Shown one piece after another: positions 16,201 through 27,188 of a DNA stretch of 64,000 nucleotides. The position numbers and the translations under genes are program-made. The notes beneath the pieces were generated by a model. That model was given only the letters and a program-made list of their open reading frames with translations, was not told the origin of the DNA and searched no databases. The first letter of the stretch is position 1. The number at the start of each line of letters is the position of its first letter. The stretch is from Isoetes taiwanensis (Eukaryota; Streptophyta; Lycopodiopsida; Isoetales; Isoetaceae). The stretch is taken from contig JAJEKV010000042.1 in NCBI GenBank assembly GCA_021234155.1, positions 669,864 through 733,863 on the forward strand, read 5' to 3'.

Positions 16201-16277
16201 CTGTATGTGTGTGTTTGTGTGTGCATGCGTGAGTGTGCATCTGTGTGTATTTTGCCAAGCGTGCTCAAGGCGTCGTG

Positions 16278-16470
<193 letters not shown>

Positions 16471-16473
16471 TAT

Positions 16474-16563
16474 TTTAACGCCACGCCCACTAGGCAGCAT
16501 CCAACCTGGACATGTGACCTCACACCACACTACATTGCTCGGTTGGGCCCTGCCCCCAACCAC
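16474..16563 (-). mobile_element. SINE-like short repeat, copy 1
   Basis: A body of about 90 bp that recurs at 57971-58062 with about 90 per cent identity by eye. Read on the minus strand it starts with GTGGTTGGGGGCAGGGCC and ends with GGCGTGGCGTTAAAA, then (CT)n. The end resembles the 3' end of LINE G (CGTGGACGTTAAAA then a pentanucleotide tail at 41911-41945), as expected for a SINE mobilised by a LINE. GGTTGGATGC could be a degenerate box B; a clear box A is not visible. Non-coding. Confidence 0.6.
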
Positions 16564-16593
16564 CTTACATTAAGGCGTCTGTTAGGATTTGAC

Positions 16594-16765
<172 letters not shown>

Positions 16766-16839
16766 TTATTTCCATCTATGAGGCCATCAGGCCTATTAGA
16801 TGTTTCAAAAAAAGGTACATATATTTTCAGCTATACATG

Positions 16840-19800
16840 CTAGAGTGCATCCCCTGTTGGGATATCACCTGCCTCTCTCTCTGAACTCCTCTTAAAATCA
16901 TCCAGAAGTTGTTTGTAATTTTTTATTAACACTGCTCTCAGATCTTGTGCCTCAATGATATACTTTCCTACTATATTGCTTGCATACGAGAAGAAGTCTG
17001 GCAAAGACATAGCCTTTAGTCCACGTTTATCCCGCAAATTTTGATATGCTGGACAGTTTAAGAGAAAATGTGCTTCATCTTCTACCTCATTCGCCCCACA
17101 AACCTCGCACTTGTGGTGTTCTCTAGGAAAATCCCCTCATCGTCCAACTTCAACCCCTAAGTGATGTGAGCTCAATCGCATTCGATAGATAGCATGTCTC
17201 TTTTTCATTGATATTTGGTCTTTCAGGTAGCCCATCGGCTCTAGGCTAGGGTTCATGTGTTGTTTATATTCTATCATTTTGGTGCCTGCATTTTGCCAAA
17301 GCTTATACTGCACGTATATCTTAACCCATTATCTGATCTTATCTTTTCCATGGGGCATATTCTCGATGTTCATTCCCCATTTGTTAAGCCACTTTTTAAC
17401 CTCTGCATACCATCCCTTGGCTTCACTCTCTTGCCACGCTAAGTATGGGAGGCTATCGTCTTTCATTTTCCGGACCTTGCTAAAATAGTGAAGAGTTAAC
17501 AATGCTTCTCCTTCCAGTGGCATCATACCTGTCTCTCCTACGATGATCTCATAGGGTGTCTGTATCTTTACCCCCAGTTCTGATACCAAGAACTTTTTCT
17601 GAATTTTTTCCACTCGCTTCCACATGTCTAAAGAGAGCCCTGGTCCCCATATTTCACACCCATACAGCATCACTGCTTGCACAAGGGTCTTGCACAACAT
17701 TCTTTTGAAACCGAAGTCCATAATTTCTGCTTTTCTACATTTCCCTTGCATAGAAAAGAGTGCTCTGAGGCCACTATCTGTACTCCACTGCCCTATTCCA
17801 CTTATAGTTCTGGTCAACCAACAATCCTAGGTATTTGTAAGTTGTGGCAACCTCTATTCTCTCCTCCTTGTAATAGAAGTTATAATCCATTGACCTAGTG
17901 CCAAAAACGATGATCTTAGTCTTACTAAGATTCACACTCATTTGCATTTTGTCACAAAAGGAAGCAAGTATAGTTATATGCTGTTGCATGTCCTTTTCAC
18001 TCCTGGCCAACATGACTATGCCATCTGCGTATAAGAGCAATGAAAGTACATACCCTCCTAGCTTTGTCCTCTCTCCTCCGTGTTGTAAGATCCAAGTCTC
18101 CAATTCATCAATGAATATGCCAAATAGTGTAGGTGAAAGCGGACAGCCCTGCTTCACGCCTATGTTACTGTCGATCTTCTCCTGGCACTGTTCAACAAGC
18201 GGGAACGACAATTGTGCCCACACCTTCTCATATAATTGCAACACTGCATATCTCAAATGTGCTGGAACCCCAATTTTCTCCATTCTTACCCATAAGTCTT
18301 CTCGTCTAACTGTATCAAATGCTTTTGTTAGGTCAACATAGAGGGCAAAAAGAGGCTTTTTTGTCTTCTTTACAGAGTCCATAGCTACTCTTAAGGTGAG
18401 AAAGTGATCGATGGTGGATTTTTTGAGTCGAGACCCTGCTTGCCCTTTGGCCCTGACCTCATTTGTTTCCGTCCATTTACTAATTTTCCGCTCCATAATT
18501 GAGGCAAGCAGCTTAGAGAAAAGGCTGCCAATCATAATCATTCTATAATTGTTGGGATCTTCTTCATCTCCTGCCTTGTGTAGAGGAACTACTCGGCTTA
18601 TACCCCAGGATGGTGGGAGACCTTCTATTAGTGCAACATTTAACATCTTGAGAACAATTGATTGAACAGTTGGTCCTGCCCATTTTAGCATTTCAGATGC
18701 AAGCCCAGATGCATCAACAACTTTACCATTTGCTAGTTTCCTTATTCCTTCTTTTATATCTCCTTCTGATAGCTGTAAGTTGTTTTCTATTTTCTCCGTC
18801 CTGCCATCTATCCCGTCAATATGGTTATGATTGCTTATTTTTTAATTGGTTCCAGAAATGTTTTGGGCCTTTAATCAACTCTTTGACCATGTGCTCCTGT
18901 CTCCTTCTGATATGCTCCCTTTTCTTCTGCCTGAGTAGTTTGACATATCTCCTTTTTGCATCTGCCTTATTATGTTTTGGTGTTTTCTTATATTCTTCCC
19001 TACTTTTCTTGCAATCCATATCAAACCAAGTATTACAGGGCAAACCTTTCCTACCCCTGACAGAGCTAAAGCATGTGGTAGCCGTCTCAATTAACATTTC
19101 TGTGAGAGTATCACTGATCTCTACTGCTGTATCTGGCCATATCATCTTTTGTGCTTTCTATTCACATGCTTCTTCAAATTTGTCTGCTTTATTGTGGTTC
19201 ATTCTCAGATGATGTGACACTTATTCCTCTTGTCCTGCTACAGCAGTAGCTTTGGTGGCAATTTCTAATGTGATTACTAGTGGCACATGATCAGATTCTG
19301 GTCGTTCTTCCCCCACTACAAAATCTTGAATGATATCAATCATATGTATAGTGCTAATGACTAAGTCCACTACACTGGACCCTCTACCTCCAGAACCACT
19401 AGACGTGCACTTTTGAGTGCCAGCAAACTTTGCAATGCCATTAGAGACTACCATCCCCAGTCCTCCACACATATTAAGCAGATGCCCACCTTGGGGTGTC
19501 ACATACCCATACATATCATCTGTACACCTGGACAAACCTGCATTACAGATATCCTCATCATCTAGTCTCTCCATCCATATTGGTTCTCCAAACATACTGG
19601 TTACATATGCCTGTTTATTTGCAATTCTTCCATTAAAATCGCCTTCAGAACGATTTCACCACTTCCCATAAGCCCTATAATCTCTTGCTCCAGATTGTGA
19701 AAAGGATCATCACGATCCATAGTATCGTCATTGTATGTAGGGGATTTCCTGGGTGGAAAATAACAGCCTGCTATGTATGTTTTTTTTGTGTTTTCCAGGT

Positions 19801-20085
19801 ATTTCAATAAAAATGAATTGCTTTTTGCTTGTTTTGCTTTCTCAGAAGCACACATCCTTTAAGTGTGTCTTTGAGATAGCAAGCAATGCCTCCAAATCCT
19901 TTATGACACCATCCTTTCTTATTCCAGACAGAATGTATCACTGTGTAACTAGGTATTTCTGGAAGGCCCATCTCTTCATGCTCATGGGTTTCAACTAAGA
20001 ACAAAACATCCCAAGAGTTGAGAACATCACTCATGGACGCTACTTTCTTATTGTCCAATCCATTAATGTTCCACATACATATCCT
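16840..20085 (-). pseudogene. LINE E ORF2 (endonuclease, reverse transcriptase, CCHC), frameshifted
   Basis: The order on the minus strand is as follows. The endonuclease starts MWNINGLDN and FLVETHEHEE (20076-19804), then AGCYFPP. A frame change falls near the GDFN motif at about 19630, then comes the endonuclease end SSVVDLVIS and SDHVPL (about 19280). The connector GLPCNTWFDMDCK follows at 19050. RT (18691-17774) holds VVPLHKAGDEEDPNNYRMI, KGQAGSRLKKSTIDH, LYVDLTKAFDTV and GVKQGCPLSPTLF. The catalytic box reads YADG at 18020-18031 instead of YADD, which should abolish catalysis. The RT connection (17817-17329) and a CEVCG...EDEAHFLLNC knuckle near 17110-17060 come last, with the end at 16840. 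Confidence 0.87.
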
Positions 20086-20100
20086 GATGGCCTCTGATCC

Positions 20101-20977
20101 CTAGTCTTGCTCTTGTATTATTACTTTGCCATTTCTCCAAATTGCCTTTTTCCCTGCTTGCCTTGCTTCTTTCATTTTCTGAATTTCAAGTTTGTGTTGC
20201 ATGTATTGGGCTGGTGTCATGTCTTCGTTTATCCATGTCCTGATATTCTTAATTAACATCTTTCAAAGCTGCTCCTTTTCTCAGAACTGCCGTCTTATGC
20301 TCACGGTCACAGAACTTAGCTATGACGTTCCTGTCTTTGCCATTTGGCTTTCCTACACGGAAAGCTTCCACTATTCCACTATGAGGGATTTTCAGGTGAT
20401 GCGTGATCATTTCTATCACTTCCTCTTTTACTTTCTCATCTTCTTTCTCAGGTAGCCCAGCTATTCGGATATTTAATGCCCTGTGTTGTTTATCTTGTTC
20501 CTCTTTAATATCATCTAACCGCTGGTTTAGCTTATGTACTACCTCCTGCAGAGTCCCATTGTCCTCATCATCGTCATGTGTATCTTGTTTCCTGAGTTTC
20601 AGATTTTGAATTTCTTCTTTCATAGCTATATTCTCTGCTTTAAGCTCAGAAAAATTAACATTCATGTTTTGCAGAGTCTGCTCAACAAATCCCATCATTT
20701 TCATCATCATGTTCCTAGTTGCAGATAATTCATTGATAGCTTGCATCAATAGAGAGGTCAAATCAGAGACATACCCGGCAGTAGGCTGCTATGCTCCAGG
20801 CATGCTATGGAAAAATCCCTGGGTCTGCCCAAAATATGGCTGCTGCAGTCCAGAGAGCCCTAATCCAGTGAAGCTTTCTGCAGCAATACCTAGGCCCATT
20901 GAGCCTGCCGTTGAAGCGATTCCAGCAGATCCTTCTGCAGAAAAACCTAAGCCCATTGGGACTGCCGTTGAAGCCAT
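20101..20977 (-). pseudogene. LINE E ORF1 (coiled coil plus RRM-like domain)
   Basis: Read on the minus strand. A G/S/A-rich N-terminal part contains a repeated MGLGFSAEGSAGIASTAG-type unit. An in-frame TAG stands at about 20796. A long heptad-rich coiled coil follows (LMQAINELSATRNMMMKMMG, then LxELKAEN). The RRM-like RNA-binding domain comes next (IRIAGLPE, AFRVGKPNGKDRNVIAKF, LRKGAALKD). After a frame change near 20249 come the WINEDMTPAQ motif and the basic end KMKEARQAGKKAIWRNGK, with the stop at 20101. This is the domain order of animal L1 ORF1p, and it complements copy D. Confidence 0.82.
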
Positions 20978-21224
20978 TCCCTGTGTTTGCCGATTTTTTC
21001 TTACAGTTCATTGACAGAAAATTTTATCCAATTTGAACACGTATCTCTCCATCACCTTAGCTCTAAATCAAGCCAAATTTCGGTCGATATGTTTCTATAA
21101 ATTTTCCCTGATAGTCATTTTAAATATCAGCCAAAAATGTCAAAAAACACTCAAGATATCATCATTTGAATGTCCATACTTTCCTATGCCATAGGGATGT
21201 GCAATGGCCAATTTTTTTGCCCAT

Positions 21225-23545
21225 TTGGCTCAAACATGACATCTAGGCTCAAACATGCCATCAAGATAGCCACAACATGCCAAGGTGGTTCCAACATGCC
21301 ATGCGGGCTCTAACATGCCACCTAGGCTCAAACATGCCACGTGGGCTCCAACATGTCAAGGCGGTGCAAACATGCCATGTGGGCTCCACCATGCCACCTA
21401 GGCTCAAACATGCCAAGGTGGCTCAAACATGCCACGCGGGATCCAATATGCAACCTAGGCTCTAACATGTCAAGGTGGCTCAAACATGCCACGTGGTTTT
21501 CAATATGCCACCTAAGCTCCAACATGCCAAGGATGCTCGAACATGCCAAGGTGGCTCAAACATGCCACGCGGGCTTCAACATGCCACCTAGGCTCGAACA
21601 TGCCAAGGTGGCACAAGCATGCCATGTGGGCTCCAACATGCCACCTAGGCTCCAACATGCCAAGGTGGCTCAAACATGCCACCTATGCTCAAACATGCCA
21701 CGGAGGCTCAAACTTGCCACGCGAGCTCCAACATGCCACCTAGGCTCCAACATGCCAAGGTCGTTCGAACATGCCAAGGTGGCTCAAACATGCCACGCGG
21801 GCTTCAACATGCCACCTAGGCTCGAACATGCCAAGGTGGCTCAAGCATGCCATGTAGGCTCCAACATGCCACCTAGGCTCCAACATGCCAAGGTGGCTCA
21901 AACATGCCACCTAGGCTCCAACATGCCAAGGTGGCTCAAACATGCCACGTGGGCTCCAACATGCCAAGGTGCCTCAAACATGCCACCTAGGCTCCAACAT
22001 GCCAAGGTGGCTCAAACATGCCACGTGGGCTCCAACATGCCAAGGTGCCTCAAACATGCCACCTAGGCTCAAACATGCCAAGGTGGCTCAAACATGCCAC
22101 GCTGGGGCTCCTACATGCCACCTAGGCTCAACATGCCCTCAAACATGCCACGTGGGCTCCAACATGCCACCTAGACTCCAACATGCGAAGGTGGCTCAAG
22201 CATGCCACCTAGGCTTCAACATGCCAAGGTGGCTCAAACATGCCACGTGGGCTCCAACATGCCACCTAGGCTCTAACATGCCAAGGTTCCTCAAACATGC
22301 CACCTAGGCTCCAACATGCCACCTGGCTAAAACATGCCAAGGTGGCTCAAACATGCCACGCGGGCTCGTACATGCCACCTAGGCTCAACATGCCAAGGTG
22401 GCTCAAACATGCCACGTGGGCTCCAACATGCCACCTAGACTTCAACATGCCAAGGTGGCTCAAACATGCCATGCGGGCTCCTACATGCCACCTAGGCTCC
22501 AACATGCCAAGGTGGCTCAAACATGCCATGTGGGCTCCAACATGCTACCTAGGCTCCAACATGCTAAGGTGGCTCAAGCATGCCACCTAGGCAACAACAT
22601 GGCACCTAGGCTCAAACATGCCAAGGTGGCTCAAACATGCCAGTGGCTCCAACATGACACCTAGGCTCCAACATGCCAAGGTGGCTCAAACATGCCACTT
22701 AGGCTCCAACATGCCAAGGTGGATCAAACATGCCACGTGGGCTCCAACATGCCACCTAGGCTCTAACATGCCAAGGTGCCTCAAACATGCCACCTAGGCT
22801 CTAACATGCCACATAGGCTCAAACATGCCAAGGTGGCACAAACATGCCACGCAGGCTCCTACATGCCACCTAGGCTCAACATGCCGAGTTGGCTCAAACA
22901 TGCTGCATGGGCTCCAACATGCCACCTAGACTCCAACATGCCAAGGTGGCTCAAGCATGCCACCTAGGCTCCAACATGCCAAGGTGGCTCAAACATGCCA
23001 CGTGGGCTCCAATATGCCTCCTAGGCTCTAACATGCCAAGGTGGCTCAAACATGCCATCTAGGCTCAAACATGCCAAGGTGGCTCAAACATGCCACCTAG
23101 GCTCAAGCATGCCAAGAAGGCTCCAACATGCCACCTAGGGTCCAACATGCCAAGGCGGCTCAAACATGTCACGTGGGCTCCAACATGCCAAGGTTCCTCA
23201 AACATGCCACCTAGGCTCAAACATGCCAATGTGGCTCAAACATGCCATGTGGGCTTCTACATGCCATCTAAGCTCAACATGCCAAGGTGGCTCAAATATG
23301 CCACGTGGGCTCCAACATGCCACCTAAGAATCCAACATGCCAAGGTAGCTCAAGCGTGCCACCTAGGCTCAAACATGCCAAGGTGGCTCAAATACGCGGG
23401 CTTCAACATGCCACCTGGGCTCTGGCATACCAAGGTGGCTCAAACATGCCAAGATGGCTAAAACACGCCATCTAGGCTCCAATATGTCACCTAGGCTCCA
23501 ACATGCCAAGGTGGCTCAAACATGCCACCTAGGCTCCAACATGCC
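21225..23545. repeat. 19-bp satellite with a 57-bp higher-order unit
   Basis: About 2.3 kb of tandem 19-bp monomers starting AACATGCCA. Three main variants alternate by their centres: AAGGTGGCTCA, ACGTGGGCTCC or ACGCGGGCTCC, and ACCTAGGCTCC. Three monomers make 57 bp, a multiple of three, so all frames are open for long distances (for example 21341-22066) and read as repeats of NMPRWLKHAT, AAPTCHLGS and related words. This open frame is a by-product of the period and not evidence of a gene. The edges are more diverged. The array adjoins the 5' end of LINE E. Confidence 0.93.
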
Positions 23546-23559
23546 TCCCCCCCTCCCTC

Positions 23560-24820
23560 CCTTCCTCTCCCACACGCAGGCACGCGCGCACACACAATGG
23601 GTCTGATAGAAGGGCTCTGATAGAAGGGCTGACACTCTTTCCCAAGTTGAACAAGGTCAGGACTTTGCGCGGCTGCCTCACCAAAGAGTAGAGGCCAAGC
23701 CCCAGGAGATGGACCCCACAAACGTTCCCGAGGCAGCCTTTCCTGGAAGCGCTCCTCCGGGAGGTCCTATGCTAATGCCCCCCTCCCGGACCTCAATTTT
23801 CTTATCTGACCGTTGAATCCTCCATTCAAGGATGCTACGAGCAAGTTCAAAAGAATTCAAGATCGGTCCGAGGGAACTTATGATACTGCGTAGAGTCCTG
23901 CGGGCGACCATATAGAAACCCAAGTGTTTTGTCGTTCGGGCAGTACAGAGGCTCCGGAATGGCGAGTCGACATGGTAAAATTACCCTAGGGACCAAGCTA
24001 CACTATCAGTTTTGCCAAAGAAAGAAACTCGAACGGCCTACATAGCAGTATTTCGCAGCCACCTCCTACGTCAAACGATTATGAGTGTGTTGGACATGAG
24101 CTACTTTGATGCTTATTGGAGAAGGGGTGGTCTCTGCCCACAAAAATTAGTCCCTAGGGCAATGTAAATGTTCTGAATCCATTGGAAGAGTCAATTTTAT
24201 AGTTTCGGAGCGTGGGAGTTGCCCACCCATTGCCAGGGTCATGGGGAGAGGACATTTGGGACAAATTACCTTCCGGAAGGTTTTATGGGTCCGTGGCGTC
24301 AATACTATCCCTCTAAGTGATGACACTCTACAAGATCCTGGTCAAATTTGACTAGGATATGGCCTCCGAAATGTAAACTATGTGTGTTGCTAGGTTATTG
24401 AAGGGTCTGCATTATGGAGGTCAAGTTTTGTTCGTTTGCACTTGGGATGTGGTCGAGAAGTTGCACTGATGGACATGGATTTGGATCTATCCTTCTCCCG
24501 CTATGACAATTGTGGCAAGGGGAGCATCAATAATGTGAACCCTTCGTTTTTTTCATTGAGATGGAGATAAACATGTCCAAATGCTCCCAGGTGCATCTCT
24601 TGAGTAAAAGTGTCACATCTCTGAAGAAACATAATTTTTAAAACAAACATACCCAAATCATGTAAAAATTATAACATAAAATATCCCATAGGAAACTCTA
24701 AAATTACAAGCCTATAAATAGAGATCTTACCTTCAAAATTATGGTTCCATTTTTCGTTCCTTGTTGTGCTTCGATCTCCCAGCTGATTCTAGAGTGCGAG
24801 GTGTCGAAATTGACTTTCAT
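23560..24820. other. Spacer without recognisable genes
   Basis: Starts with a C-rich stretch and a duplicated GGGTCTGATAGAAGGGCT word (23600-23630). The remainder has no recognised gene or element. CCTAGG and GGGACC words near 23980 and 24150 and the general composition would fit a decayed LTR, but no partner was found. Confidence 0.35.
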
Positions 24821-24823
24821 TTT

Positions 24824-25732
24824 ATATGTCCCGCATCAAACAAACCATCAGGACACCTTTGAAGGAGAAAAAGATCGACGCCCAAGTTCGTGCCGTCGAG
24901 TAGAAGGCCAAGAAAGCCCCAGTTAGGAATAATGAAGCCCGAAGAAGAAGAAGAGGAGGAGATCAGAGATGCCTTGGCCTCAGTCGACAAGGAGGAAATT
25001 GAGAAGGCTACAGCCTCAGCTGAAGAAGTGGAGGCTGAAGTGCCGAAGATCGAAAAGAAGAAGCTGACAAAGTAGGAGAGCTCGAAAACTATGCAACGAG
25101 TTACGAGCATTGAAGAGACTCGAAAAGGCTAGGAAGAAAGAGCTTCAAAAGAAGCAAAAGGCAGAGAAGCAGCAGAAGGAGAAGAAGGGAAAGGCATCAG
25201 AACCACTCTGCAAGAAGATGAGGAAAACGAAGACTATAGCATCTTCGACATCGTCGTAGCAGTGGGAATCGGAAGGAGGCCCACCTTTGTCGTTCGACCC
25301 ATTTGACTATGAGTTGGATGGCATGTACAAGCTCTAGAAGGATCTTCTTTCCCGAGAAGATGGATCAGGAGTGCTCAAGAAGCCTATACGTGCCAGCGAT
25401 CCCGACGAGATTGACCTCTTGAGTCAGCAAGAGCAGGCCGAGGGGCAAGAGTTGCCACCACTACCACCTTCCCCAGCATGGCCGGATCTAGAAAGAAAGA
25501 AGGGGGCAAGAAGGCAAAGACCCGCCTACATCTTGAACGAGGATAAGATGTACAAAAAGAAGATGGCAACATACAGCAATACCGGAAGATGTACGACGCC
25601 TACAACAAGTACTACGATACCTACAAGGCACAGTACATCGAGGATGACCCCTGCAAGAGCCATCCGGAGAACCGGAGCTGCCTAGGAATCCGACAAAGCA
25701 CGAGAGGAACTCATCATACTCTCAAGCCTTGA
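24824..25732 (+). pseudogene. Lysine/glutamate-rich unrecognised ORF, broken
   Basis: Starts ATG at 24824 (MSRIKQTIRTPLKEKK). The protein is very rich in K, E and A with coiled-coil character (KLRKL, KRLEKARKKELQKKQKAE). A TAG at about 24899 and several further stops and frame changes break it. Later pieces include FDPFDYELDGMYKL, the ASDPDEIDLLSQQEQAEGQE segment (25371-25685) and, in a shifted frame, KMYDAYNKYYDTYKAQY. The composition fits a retroelement Gag-like or structural protein, but no family was recognised and the function is unknown. Confidence 0.5.
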
Positions 25733-26147
25733 AGGAGATCCGTCACTTTTAGTGAAGCCAATGTTTTCCAAATCTGCCAAACAAGTTTGCAAGATTTGTT
25801 TGAGATATTTTGGCTGAGTTCGACAACACGAAGTGCGTGACGAATGACATGCTGCTAGCATTGCAAGAAGCAGCTGAGATGGAGGTGGTTCAACACTTTG
25901 AGAAACCCTAGCATGCGACTTGCATGCAAAACGGATGACTAACATGCTGAGAGACATGCAACTAGCACGTTAAACATAGATAAATAATAAGTTATTTAAG
26001 AATTTTGTAAACCCTGTATAGTATAAAAGGATTTTTGTCAAAAATATAATGCAAATTTGGGTATTTAATTGTCTTATTAAGTGCAAATACATTGCCTTGT
26101 AATTTGTTTTATTTCAAAATAATAAAAGTTGTAGCAAAATTTGACAA

Positions 26148-26216
26148 TTACTCATGAATTGCGGTACGACCACTTTTGGCGAGGCCGAAATGGCCTCTGA
26201 CACATCTCATGAGTAA
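26148..26216. repeat. 69-nt imperfect palindrome, copy 1
   Basis: The arms TTACTCATGA and TCATGAGTAA are perfectly complementary at the two ends. Inside, GAGGCC and GGCCTC form a second stem with a GAAAT loop. Same length and arms as the copy at 26344-26412. Confidence 0.85.
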
Positions 26217-26343
26217 GTGGCATGATTTCTCGATATTGGATTCTTGAAAATAAAATGTGTACCTAGGCTAATTAAGATGAGCAAAGTAGGATTATGCCCT
26301 TACTTTTCCATTTTGGATTCATTTTTGCCTTTAAACAACTCAA

Positions 26344-26412
26344 TTACTCATGAGTTGCGCCAGATACCATTTTGACCTCGCCAAAACATCCCCAGGCGCA
26401 AGCCATGAGTAA
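26344..26412. repeat. 69-nt imperfect palindrome, copy 2
   Basis: The arm TTACTCATGAGTTGCGCC pairs with GGCGCAAGCCATGAGTAA, leaving a loop of about 33 nt. It starts 196 bp after copy 1. The interior differs from copy 1 but keeps a GCGAGG/CCTCGCC-like word. Confidence 0.85.
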
Positions 26413-26705
26413 CCTAAAATTTGCAACCACACAACTTGAGCTAGACAAATGACCTGAAATTTGTTGTGTGAACCCTTAGAGTGTCTAAAACATGTCTATG
26501 ACATTCAATTAGCCTAGAAACACAATATCTTCTCCCAAATCAGCCAAAGTCCTCAAAACCCTAAAATCTGAAAGTTAAGGTTTGTCTATAAATAGAAGCA
26601 TAACCCCAGTACATCCTTGCAAGTTTGCTCTCAGGTCCCAAGCCGATTTTTCAAGTCCCAGAGGTGCTTCAGTCATCCTTTTGCAACCCCAACTAGTAGT
26701 TCAGC

Positions 26706-27188
26706 ATGGCCACCCCTTCCTTCATTGAATGGTACATCGCCTCAGGTCATGTAGCCCAAGTAGATGTCAACCCAGTTTGTAGTATTTTTTAGGAGGAATT
26801 AGATGTCCAATCAACCTTAGCTGCAAGTCCCTTCTACCAATCTATTCTACTAGAATTCCAATAGAAGGTGTTGCCCCCTTGCATAGGAGATTTTGTACCC
26901 AAGGACCCCCTCCAGGCAGCTCTGAGTCATGTGTCAAAAATTGCCAGAGCTTTATACAATAAAGCCTCATGCGTGTCGGACAATGCTACATTAGCCATAT
27001 TCTTGTCTTATAGAGTCCATAATATCATAGATGAATCGTCCATACAGCAAATCAATGTAGAAACCTTAGATTCTAGGGGTGAAGAGCAGTTGCTTTATGA
27101 CTATGGAGACCTTTCCAGCGAAGAATATGCTGATGAAGATGAGACGAAGACTGTTTGGGGTCTGGATTCGGGAACTCCTGCAAGATAG
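26706..27188 (+). pseudogene. Unrecognised ORF with in-frame stops
   Basis: An ATG at 26706 opens a frame (MATPSFIEWYIASGHVAQVD) that continues, through two in-frame TAG codons near 26790 and 26862, into the open stretch 26868-27188 (ending DLSSEEYADEDETKTVWGLD). All pieces are in one frame, so this is probably a single protein of about 160 residues with two nonsense mutations. No family was recognised. It may belong to the same decayed element as the ORF at 24824. Confidence 0.45.

Larger units (their letters stand above)
16770..21010 (-). mobile_element. LINE copy E, nearly full length
   Basis: The most complete LINE in the window, about 4.2 kb: a 5' part with ORF1 (20977-20101), ORF2 (about 20085-16840), and a 3' UTR ending in the family hairpin at 16772-16803 (GGCC-tgat-GGCC type), followed by (TC)n. 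Several frameshifts and a mutated RT active site show it is inactive. The 5' end is placed near 21010, where sequence unrelated to the family begins; this is approximate. Confidence 0.88.

Noticed and set aside
21341-22590. Open frames of up to 241 residues in the 19-bp satellite
   Set aside because: The 57-bp period keeps all frames open; the peptide is only the repeat translated and both strands are open.
21225-23545. CRISPR-like array
   Set aside because: There are no unique spacers between conserved repeats; units are contiguous 19-bp monomers and the genome is eukaryotic.
24824-27188. Endogenous pararetrovirus or retrovirus-like element
   Set aside because: No reverse transcriptase, protease or movement-protein motif was visible; the ORFs are left as unrecognised.
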